NCBI GenBank assembly: GCA_041484845.1
Contig: JBGPIK010000455.1
Location: forward strand, 1 to 5,350
Direction of reading: 5' to 3'
Length of the DNA stretch: 5,350 nt
DNA from: JBGPIK01 sp041484845
GTDB taxonomy: Bacteria; Desulfobacterota; Binatia; UBA9968
In this document: in pieces, positions 1-5,350 of the stretch
Position numbering within the stretch: position 1 is the first letter of the stretch
How the letters are laid out: every line of letters starts with the position of its first letter
Notes under the pieces: model-generated
The model's database searches: none
What the model was told of the DNA's origin: nothing
The model's input: the letters and a program-made list of their open reading frames with translations, nothing else
Translations under genes and position numbers: made by a program

Positions 1-78
1 CCTATTTAGAATCTTTAGGCTTCCGTATAGCTAACCCGGGCAATGCTATCTCAGCGCAAGGACTCGGAGATTGCACCG

Positions 79-122
79 CGTAGTTCGACCGGTTCAGGAC
101 GTGGTGAGCCCGCCGAACTACG
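79..122. repeat. 44-base imperfect palindrome (REP-like intergenic repeat)
   Basis: CGTAGTTCG at 79-87 pairs perfectly with CGAACTACG at 114-122. After a mismatched three-base step (one of three pairs), GGTTCA at 91-96 pairs with TGAGCC at 105-110 with one G-T, leaving the 8-base loop GGACGTGG. The layout and the words 'GGTTCAGGAC' and 'GTGAGCC..CCGAAC' recall the widespread extragenic palindromes with TTCG...CGAA ends. It lies downstream of hyuB and could act as an mRNA 3' end stabiliser or weak terminator for the operon; no T-run follows on either strand. Confidence 0.6.
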
Positions 123-154
123 AAGGGCGCGGAGTAAAGAGTTTCTGATTAAAA

Positions 155-201
155 AATACTCCGAACTCTGCGAACTCTGTGCCTCGTGTGGTGAATACTC
201 C
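155..201. repeat. Short periodic CTCTG-rich repeat patch bounded by an 8-base direct repeat
   Basis: CGAACTCTG occurs twice in tandem (162-170 and 171-179) and is followed by GTGCCTCGTGTGGTGAA. The patch is bounded by exact copies of AATACTCC at 155-162 and 194-201. From memory, it resembles degenerate 'CTCTGCG...CTCTGCGGTGAA' intergenic repeats seen in many environmental bacterial genomes; I cannot confirm this here. It lies 28 bases past the hyuB stop. The minus-strand T6 (plus 151-156) follows the patch, but I found no good stem before it. Confidence 0.5.
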
Positions 202-229
202 TTCACAGTAAACCCGGAAAAGCCCCTAT

Positions 230-1957
230 TTAAGACGAGCGGCCACGTAACTTTGCCGTGCGCTCTTGATCAACCATCCACTGTTCCGGCAGCCTTACCC
301 AGTCATCTGCACTACCTTTGTACCGAACCGCCACACCGTACTTGATTTCCGCCTCTTTCGGGGAAACATATCCCTCAATCACATCCCAAAGCACTTTTTG
401 CACAGCGCGCTGAAAAGGGTCGCCGTATCCCCCGCCGCCGGGCAAATTGAGATGAACCACATCCCGTTCTTTCAGATCGAGCAACGCCTTAGGGTTAGGG
501 CGAAAGCTGTCGTTCAATACCAGCTCTCCGGCCGCGCCCGCGCCGCCGCCCTGCAGCCCGGGAGCCGGATAGGCCGTACGATCGGCAATCGAGCTTACGC
601 TCCACTTTCCTTCGCCTCGCCGCGTAAACTCTGTCAACTGCCCGAGGCCCCCGCGCCATGTTCCGGCGCCGCCCGAATCAGATCGCAGCTGGCGTCGTTG
701 TAAAACTACCGGCGAAAGGCTTTCAATCACCTCCGCCGGAACGCCCGCCACACCGCTCGGAAAACCGACGGCGTTAAGTCCGTCTTTTGATGGACGCGCG
801 CCCGTACCGCCGACTTGAAAGATTGTCAGCGTAAACGGCGGATTCTGTCCGCGCCAGACGCTGAGCCAGATCGGATCCGCGCCCGGAGCCATCAAACGGC
901 CCGGCAACGCGCCCGACAGTGCGGCAAAGATGGCGCTCGGCACAAAGTGACCGATCACCTGCCGGCTCGCTACCGGCGCGGGCTCGAGAGCATTTAAAAT
1001 AGATCCCGGCGGGGCACTCACATGGACCGGCCGAAAGCTGCCCTCGTTGTGCGGTACGTCCGGACAGATTGCGGCTTTGATGGCGAAGCTCGCATACGCA
1101 TGGGTGTAGTTGAGAACCACGTTGATGCCGCGCGTGCTCTGCGGCGATGATCCGGTAAAATCGATGTAAATCTCCTCCCCGGCAATTTTTACCTGGCAGC
1201 GAATCAGAATCGGCTCTTCAAAACCATCGCTCCACGTTTCGCTCGACCACTCACCGTTCGGCAAATTCCTGATTTCCGCGCGCACCGCGCTTTCCGAACG
1301 GCAGATAATCTCCTCGGCGACGGCCTCGATGCTGTCCAGACCGAATTCGTCCATCATCTCGATTAGCGCTCGCCCGCCCGCGTCGTTGCTGGCGGTTTGG
1401 GCATAAAAATCGCCGATGACCTCGTCCGGCTGGCGCACATTGGTGCGCACGATCTGCATAAGTACGTGGTTCGGCTCGCCGCGATCGAATAGTTTCATGA
1501 TCGGCAGGCGCAACCCCTCCTCGTACACTTCCCGCGCCTCCGCCGAAAGAATGCGCCCGCCGATATCGGCGGCGTGGCAAGTGTTCGCGGTCAACGCGAC
1601 CAGCCGGCCCTTTCTGAAAATCGGCGTTGTGATCGTAATGTCGTTGATCTGGCCCGCGGTCATCCAAGGATCGTTCGTGATGAGAACATCGCCCGGCGCT
1701 AATCTATCCGGCGGAAATGCATTCAAGAAATGCTTCATCGAGGTCGCCATGGCATTGATATGGCCCGGCGTCCCGCTGATCGACTGGGCGATCATTCGGC
1801 CTTTCGGATCGAACATCCCGCAGGCAAGATCCTGGCTTTCACGCACGATGGTGCTAAACGCCGTTCGGATCAGCGCGTCCTGCTGCTCATTGGCCACAGA
1901 GAGCAAACGGTTCCAGATAACCTCTAAAGTGACCGGATCGATGACTTCACTCTTCAC
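230..1957 (-). CDS. hyuB: Hydantoinase/oxoprolinase subunit B (HyuB family)
   Basis: This complete 575-residue protein is the partner of HyuA in ATP-dependent hydantoinases, oxoprolinases and related carboxylases, and its length is typical. I chose the GTG at 1957, overlapping the hyuA TGA by 4 bases (GTGA); a TTG six bases earlier would add two residues. Motifs, numbered from GTG: DPVTLEVIWN (7-16), the usual N-terminus; TNDPW (95-99); NDIT (105-108); CHAADIGG (127-134), part of the metal site; GDFYAQTASN (182-191); DFTGSSPQSTRGIN (266-279); PHNEGSFRPV (302-311); GGTGAR (383-388); DSGGAGTWRGGLG (427-439); and PGGGGYGDP (506-514) near the C-terminus. The family's usual His three residues before the Asp of NDIT is Gln103 here. 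The C-terminal DVIEGYVSPKEAEIKYGV segment is also a family feature, so the gene is not truncated. It is the last gene of the apparent operon in this window. Confidence 0.93.
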   Translation of the reverse strand: MKSEVIDPVTLEVIWNRLLSVANEQQDALIRTAFSTIVRESQDLACGMFDPKGRMIAQSISGTPGHINAMATSMKHFLNAFPPDRLAPGDVLITNDPWMTAGQINDITITTPIFRKGRLVALTANTCHAADIGGRILSAEAREVYEEGLRLPIMKLFDRGEPNHVLMQIVRTNVRQPDEVIGDFYAQTASNDAGGRALIEMMDEFGLDSIEAVAEEIICRSESAVRAEIRNLPNGEWSSETWSDGFEEPILIRCQVKIAGEEIYIDFTGSSPQSTRGINVVLNYTHAYASFAIKAAICPDVPHNEGSFRPVHVSAPPGSILNALEPAPVASRQVIGHFVPSAIFAALSGALPGRLMAPGADPIWLSVWRGQNPPFTLTIFQVGGTGARPSKDGLNAVGFPSGVAGVPAEVIESLSPVVLQRRQLRSDSGGAGTWRGGLGQLTEFTRRGEGKWSVSSIADRTAYPAPGLQGGGAGAAGELVLNDSFRPNPKALLDLKERDVVHLNLPGGGGYGDPFQRAVQKVLWDVIEGYVSPKEAEIKYGVAVRYKGSADDWVRLPEQWMVDQERTAKLRGRSS

Positions 1958-4026
1958 GTACAAAACTCCACAATCACGTTAAGCCTTTCATCGACTCGCG
2001 CGCGCCCATGTGCGCCCACGATGAGCGTCGACTCGCGCTCTTCGACAATCGCCGGTCCATCCAGCGTTGTCCCCGGAGACAAGGCGTAACGATCATAGAC
2101 GGCGGTTTCCACCCAACCGCCGCGCTCTGGAAAATAGGCGCGGCGGGATCCTTTGCGCGCTTGGGCTTCGCCAGACGATTTGCGCGGTAGTTTTAAATTC
2201 ATTTCGGGCCGCGGGCCGCTCGCGATCACTCGCCAGTTCACGACCTCCAGCGGCACATCAGGCCCCTTGCGACCGTAGAGGCCGCGATAGATCTCTTCAA
2301 ACGTGGCCGTGATCTGCGCCAAATGTTTTAAATCGAGCACGCCGTTTGGAAGCGGCACCGACACCTCATGCCCCTGTCCCACGTAGCGCATATCGGCGGT
2401 CCTTTGAAACTGAATCCCGGAACCGATCAAGCCCGAGCTTTCCAGGACTTTACGACCCTCCTCCGCCATTTCCTGCAAAAGTCCATTAGCAAAATTCCAG
2501 TCCAGATCATCCAAACGGCTGTAGGCACTGCGCACAAAGTCGAAAGCTAGCGGCGCCGCAAGCAGACCAAATGTCGATCCAACACCGGCGCCGAAAGGGG
2601 AGATCAGGGCGGGTAAACGCAGGATTTCAGCGACACGGTAACCGTGCACGGGTCCGGCGCCCCCGAAGGCATACATCGGCATGCGGCGCGGATCTTTGCC
2701 GCGTTCGCCCAGATGGGCGCGCGCGGCATTAGCCATATTTTCATTGACAATTTGATGAATTCCCCAGGCGACCTGCTCGACACTCATATGCAGCCGATCG
2801 CCGAGACGCCCCAGGGCGCGGAGCGCGCCGTCGATATCCAACTGCATTTGGCCGCCGAGAAAGTAATGAGGATCGAGATAGCCGAGCACAAGATCAGCAT
2901 CCGTCACGGTGGCCTCGGTGCCGCCCTGTCGATAACATACCGGGCCGGGGTCCGCGCCGGAGCTGTCCGGTCCGACTTTGAGCAGCCCCAAAGAATCAAC
3001 CCGCGCAATGCTGCCGCCGCCGGCACCGATCTCGATCATATCGATGACCGGAATACGTACCGGTAAGCCGCTGCCTTTTCTAAAGCGGTAGACTCGATCG
3101 ACTTCGAACTCGTGAGTCTTTAACGGCTGGCCATCTTCAATGACGCAAAGCTTTGCCGTGGTTCCGCCCATGTCGAAGGAGAGCAAATCGCGATGTCCCG
3201 AAAGCGCGCCCGCCTGAGCCGCAGCTAGCGCGCCCGCGGCCGGTCCCGATTCCAACAGCCGGACCGGGAATCGCGCGGATGTGTCGCGCGTAGCGATTCC
3301 GCCGCTCGAGAGCATGACAAAGAAACTGCCGGTGAAGCCGATTTGGTCTAACCGCTGCTGCAACTGTCCGAGGTAATCGGCGACACGCTCTTGAACGTAC
3401 ACGTTGGCGAGCGTTGTGCTCGTGCGCTGAAATTCGCGGATCTCGGCCACCACCTCGCAACTGAGCGAAATGCGAATCTTCGGAGCGACCTCGGCGATAA
3501 TCTCGGCGGTGCGCCGTTCGTGAGCCGGATTGCGAAAACTGTTCAGATAGCTAATCCCGATGGCCTTGATTCCCTTGTCGCGCAGCTCGGCGACCAAACG
3601 CCGCACAAACGATTCATCAAGCGGTTTAAGCACGCTGCCATCCGCGGCCACACGTTCCGGCACATCGAAGCGCAGATGCCGCGGCACCAGAGGTCTTGGC
3701 AGCTCGATATTCAGATCGTAAAGCTCATAGCGGTGCTCGCGACCGATCTCGACCGCGTCGCGAAAGCCTTCGGTCGTGAGTAACGCGGTCAGCGCGCCTT
3801 TGCGTTCGATCAACGCATTGGTGACGAGCGTCGTTCCGTGTATGAGCGTTCCGCGCTCGCCCGCCTTCACTGTGCCATTCTCCAGCGCGGGGCGGAGCGC
3901 GTTTTCGACCGCAAGGCTCGGATCTCCCGGTGTCGTGAGCGTTTTGCCGATGACAGCGCTGCCGTCTTCACCAACGAGAAGCATGTCGGTGAACGTTCCG
4001 CCGATATCTACGCCGACTCGATACAT
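1954..4026 (-). CDS. hyuA: Hydantoinase/oxoprolinase subunit A (HyuA family, ATP-binding)
   Basis: This complete 690-residue protein has the normal length of HyuA, the ATP-using subunit of N-methylhydantoinases and 5-oxoprolinases and a relative of acetone/acetophenone carboxylase subunits. Visible in order: VGVDIGGTFTD (4-14), the phosphate-binding start of the actin-like ATPase fold; HGTTLVTNAL (63-72); REFQRTSTTLANVYV (197-211); ESGPAAG (259-265); FDMGGTTAK (284-292), the second phosphate loop; EIGAGGGSIA (332-341); GADPGPVCY (357-365); TVTDADLVLG (373-382); AFGGAGPVHG (453-462); and a C-terminal domain with RYVGQGHEV (547-555) and GPAIVEERESTLIV (657-670). All expected motifs are intact. 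The ATG places the first glycine-rich motif at residue 4, as is usual. No clear Shine-Dalgarno sequence precedes it; the upstream bases belong to the spacer repeat. The stop overlaps the hyuB start, so the two products probably form one complex. The substrate (hydantoin, oxoproline, other cyclic amide, or ketone carboxylation) is not resolved. Confidence 0.93.
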   Translation of the reverse strand: MYRVGVDIGGTFTDMLLVGEDGSAVIGKTLTTPGDPSLAVENALRPALENGTVKAGERGTLIHGTTLVTNALIERKGALTALLTTEGFRDAVEIGREHRYELYDLNIELPRPLVPRHLRFDVPERVAADGSVLKPLDESFVRRLVAELRDKGIKAIGISYLNSFRNPAHERRTAEIIAEVAPKIRISLSCEVVAEIREFQRTSTTLANVYVQERVADYLGQLQQRLDQIGFTGSFFVMLSSGGIATRDTSARFPVRLLESGPAAGALAAAQAGALSGHRDLLSFDMGGTTAKLCVIEDGQPLKTHEFEVDRVYRFRKGSGLPVRIPVIDMIEIGAGGGSIARVDSLGLLKVGPDSSGADPGPVCYRQGGTEATVTDADLVLGYLDPHYFLGGQMQLDIDGALRALGRLGDRLHMSVEQVAWGIHQIVNENMANAARAHLGERGKDPRRMPMYAFGGAGPVHGYRVAEILRLPALISPFGAGVGSTFGLLAAPLAFDFVRSAYSRLDDLDWNFANGLLQEMAEEGRKVLESSGLIGSGIQFQRTADMRYVGQGHEVSVPLPNGVLDLKHLAQITATFEEIYRGLYGRKGPDVPLEVVNWRVIASGPRPEMNLKLPRKSSGEAQARKGSRRAYFPERGGWVETAVYDRYALSPGTTLDGPAIVEERESTLIVGAHGRARVDERLNVIVEFCT
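1965..1970 (-). promoter_or_regulatory. Shine-Dalgarno site deciding the GTG start of hyuB
   Basis: On the minus strand TGGAGT lies inside the end of hyuA, 8 bases before the GTG at 1957. The in-frame TTG at 1963 would be only 1 to 2 bases from this site, too close for normal initiation. The site therefore favours GTG, which also gives the classic GTGA stop-start overlap with hyuA. Confidence 0.65.
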
Positions 4027-4035
4027 AATAGATTT

Positions 4036-4123
4036 GGTTCAAGCTTCAAGGTAAAATGGTTCCAGGTTTCGCGGGTGAGGCGGGATTGAGGCACGTCGGA
4101 CTTTGAACCTTAAACCTTGAACT
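4036..4123. repeat. Imperfect inverted repeat made of 7-base TTCAAGG-like units in the LLM-hyuA spacer
   Basis: The arm at 4036-4052 (GGTTCAAGCTTCAAGGT) pairs with the arm at 4107-4123 (ACCTTAAACCTTGAACT): 14 of 17 positions are Watson-Crick, one is G-T and two are mismatched. Each arm has a 7-base rhythm. The plus strand has TTCAAGC then TTCAAGG; the minus strand at the other arm reads TTCAAGG, TTTAAGG, TTCAAAG. The 54-base loop has no open frame of note. There is no T-run after either arm, so this is not a standard intrinsic terminator. It fills almost the whole 98-base gap between the LLM stop and the hyuA start and would be present in the mRNA if the genes are co-transcribed. It may be a member of a dispersed intergenic repeat family, which is inference. 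Confidence 0.6.
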
Positions 4124-4124
4124 C

Positions 4125-5138
4125 TTACTGGGCGAACAGATCTAAGAGCCGTTGCGTCTGATGTGCCGCCGCCGGCCGCAGAAGCGGAATTTTTACGCCC
4201 GCGTCCCGATACCGCTGCACTCTTTTTTTCACTTCATCCGGAGTCCCGCTGGCGGTCATACCCTCGACGTAAGAATCCGGGATGGCCTTAATCAGGCCTT
4301 CCATGCCCCCCTGAGCGTGCGCTTTTTCAAATAGCGGTATGTCCTCTTTTCTAATGTACGGCTCGCCGACCCGCATTTTCGGTCCTGCAATGAACGAAAT
4401 CTGCACTGGATCGAGCTTGGTAGCGACTTCCCATCGGACCGCGTCAAGCGCCTTCTCGTGATCGTCTTCGACGGAACAATTAATAATCTGCGCGACTTCG
4501 AACTTGGAAAAATCTCTGCCGGCTTTTTCCGCAGATTCCTTGATGATCTTCAAAGCATTGACCGTGTATTCGGGCGAGCACACGGCATTAAGCACCACCC
4601 CATCCGCGACTTCGCCCGCTAAGCGAAGCCCCACCGTCGCGGTCGCCGGAACGTAAATCGGAACATCGGGCCGGATAGGTTTCCAGCCCAATCCTACATT
4701 ATCGAAGTTAATAAATTTGCCATGATACGAAACTTTGTCTCCGGTAAGGAGCAAGCGCATCGATTCTACGTATTCTTTCAGCACCTCTGAGGGCGTAGAG
4801 CCCACGTCTGCGGGCAGGGCGTGAACACGCGCGTGACTTTTGGTGCAGGCTCCCGGCGCAAGTGTCATCCGCCCCCCGGTTAATTCGTCCAGCGTCGCGA
4901 GCGCCTGCGCCATCACCACCGGCCCGCGCAAACGCACGATCTGGGTTGATCCCAAGTTGAGTTTCTTAGTGGCCAAGCCGATCGCCGCTAGCGAGCTCAC
5001 CGAGTCGCGCATCAGCTCAATGGTCTCTGAGAAAAAGGCCATCTCGAATCCGCGCTCCTCGGCCTGCTGCATGACATTCGCCATTTCGCGCACGTTAGTG
5101 AATTTGCCGTAACCCAGGGCGTATCCGACTCTAGCCAT
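4125..5138 (-). CDS. LLM-class (luciferase-like) flavin-dependent oxidoreductase
   Basis: This complete 337-residue protein has the usual length of bacterial luciferase-like TIM-barrel oxidoreductases, the superfamily that includes methylene-tetrahydromethanopterin reductase, alkanesulfonate monooxygenase and F420-dependent dehydrogenases. Supporting features are the barrel start ARVGYALGYG (residues 2-11), an AEERGFEMAFFSE helix-strand unit (26-38), DELTGGRMTLAPGA (84-97, matching the family's 'LDxLSGGRxxLGxG' segment), PIYVPATATVGLRLAGEVADG (near 160-180, the phosphate-binding region) and a C-terminal GTPDEV (298-303), a frequent late motif. It is cytosolic, with no signal peptide. The fold is clear, but cofactor (FMN or F420) and substrate are not determined; similarity to 5,10-methylenetetrahydromethanopterin reductases is at family level only and should not be read as methanogenic function. 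Lying between a transporter binding protein and a hydantoinase pair, it probably oxidises the imported compound or a derivative. Confidence 0.88.
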   Translation of the reverse strand: MARVGYALGYGKFTNVREMANVMQQAEERGFEMAFFSETIELMRDSVSSLAAIGLATKKLNLGSTQIVRLRGPVVMAQALATLDELTGGRMTLAPGACTKSHARVHALPADVGSTPSEVLKEYVESMRLLLTGDKVSYHGKFINFDNVGLGWKPIRPDVPIYVPATATVGLRLAGEVADGVVLNAVCSPEYTVNALKIIKESAEKAGRDFSKFEVAQIINCSVEDDHEKALDAVRWEVATKLDPVQISFIAGPKMRVGEPYIRKEDIPLFEKAHAQGGMEGLIKAIPDSYVEGMTASGTPDEVKKRVQRYRDAGVKIPLLRPAAAHQTQRLLDLFAQ

Positions 5139-5145
5139 TCAAAGT

Positions 5146-5153
5146 ACTCCTTT
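5146..5153 (-). promoter_or_regulatory. Shine-Dalgarno site of the LLM oxidoreductase gene
   Basis: On the minus strand AAAGGAGT lies 7 bases before the ATG at 5138. It is a near-ideal ribosome binding site at normal spacing and fixes the ATG at 5136-5138 as the start. The 47-base gap to the preceding stop shows no obvious promoter or hairpin-plus-T-run terminator. Confidence 0.8.
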
Positions 5154-5185
5154 GTTTCTGTTATCCGAACCGCATTGCATTAAAT

Positions 5186-5350
5186 TCATTTACCCCAAAG
5201 CTGCTTGTAGAACCCGGCGTTTTCCAACTCCTTGATATAACGATCATCGTAGAAGCTCTCCGCCCGCGCATCTTTGGCTTTGGGATTTTTCTCCGCGGCC
5301 TGATTCAAGACCTCCTGAATTCCCTCGCGCGTATTGTAGGGGACCTTGTC
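5186..5350 (-). CDS. Probable ABC transporter substrate-binding protein (NitT/TauT, NMT1-like), C-terminal fragment
   Basis: Only the last 54 codons and a TGA stop are inside the window; the gene continues past the right edge. The visible part is charged and helical, includes a FYDDRYIKELENAGF stretch and ends in YKQLWGK. An acidic-aromatic 'D-D-R-[YF]-[IV]-[KR]-E-L-x-x-x-G-F' tail followed within a few residues by the stop is, from family knowledge, typical of periplasmic binding proteins of the NitT/TauT/SsuA class (NMT1/THI5-like fold), which deliver small organic nitrogen or sulfur compounds and similar solutes to an ABC permease. The signal peptide and ligand-binding lobes are not visible, so the ligand cannot be guessed. 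The gene is 47 bases upstream of the LLM oxidoreductase on the same strand with no clear terminator between them, so co-transcription is likely. Assignment rests on a short tail and is moderate. Confidence 0.6.
   Translation of the reverse strand, partial: DKVPYNTREGIQEVLNQAAEKNPKAKDARAESFYDDRYIKELENAGFYKQLWGK

Larger units (their letters stand above)
1..229. other. Intergenic region downstream of hyuB, no convincing gene
   Basis: This stretch carries the palindrome and the periodic repeat listed separately and no reading frame with recognisable protein features. The plus-strand frame starting at ATG 43 runs into hyuB antisense and spans both repeats, so it is not credible. One plus-strand frame is open from the left edge (base 3) to a TAG at 81-83, giving 26 residues (YLESLGFRIANPG...). 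It could be the tail of a convergent gene ending at the palindrome, but its codon use is not distinctive and I do not call it. Confidence 0.6.

Noticed and set aside
3..83. Plus-strand frame open from the left edge to a TAG in the palindrome, possibly the tail of a convergent gene
   Set aside because: Only 26 codons, with no recognisable motif and neutral codon use. Sequence to the left of the window would decide it.
140..200. Possible intrinsic terminator of the operon using the minus-strand T6 (plus 151-156)
   Set aside because: The preceding GAGTTCGCAGAGTTCGGAG is a direct repeat and not self-complementary, so no convincing stem forms before the T-run.
155..201. CRISPR-like array
   Set aside because: The units are 9 bases in direct tandem without spacers, and no cas genes are present.
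43..345. A 100-codon plus-strand open frame at the left end
   Set aside because: It runs through the palindrome and the periodic repeat and then antisense into the 3' end of hyuB; composition is not protein-like.
1416..1982. A 188-codon plus-strand open frame opposite hyuB
   Set aside because: It is antisense to a complete HyuB with all family motifs; its product has no recognisable motif, and long antisense frames are expected in GC-rich coding DNA.
4027..4060. Possible promoter for hyuA (TTTACC and TCTATT with 17-base spacing on the minus strand)
   Set aside because: Only 4 of 6 matches in each box, and the -10-like box abuts the ATG, so transcription would start inside the gene.

Overview
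The window looks like a piece of an environmental bacterial genome of moderately high GC content, probably a soil or sediment lineage within or near the Proteobacteria. I infer this from gene content (NitT/TauT-type binding protein, luciferase-like oxidoreductase, hydantoinase pair) and from short palindromic and periodic repeats in the spacers. No rRNA or other taxonomic marker is present, so the placement is weak.

All recognisable genes lie on the minus strand and read right to left. From the right edge they are: the last 54 codons of a probable ABC-transporter substrate-binding protein (5186-5350); a complete luciferase-like (LLM-class) flavin-dependent oxidoreductase (4125-5138); a 98-base spacer with an imperfect inverted repeat built of 7-base units (about 4036-4123); a complete HyuA-type ATP-dependent hydantoinase/oxoprolinase subunit (1954-4026); and a complete HyuB-type subunit (230-1957). 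hyuB starts at a GTG whose last bases overlap the hyuA stop in a GTGA junction. The last 229 bases on the left contain no convincing gene. They hold a 44-base imperfect palindrome and a periodic CTCTG-rich repeat patch, both typical of bacterial intergenic repeats.

Read together, the genes suggest a small catabolic module. A periplasmic binding protein captures a small organic molecule, the LLM enzyme oxidises it with reduced flavin or F420, and HyuA plus HyuB open a cyclic amide (hydantoin, oxoproline or related) or carboxylate a ketone at the cost of ATP. The substrate cannot be read from the sequence, and the order of steps is inference. These are known families in a plausible but unproven combination. 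I found no evidence of a wholly new type of system. The most interesting details are a glutamine in HyuB where related enzymes usually have a metal-binding histidine, and the repeat elements in the two spacers.
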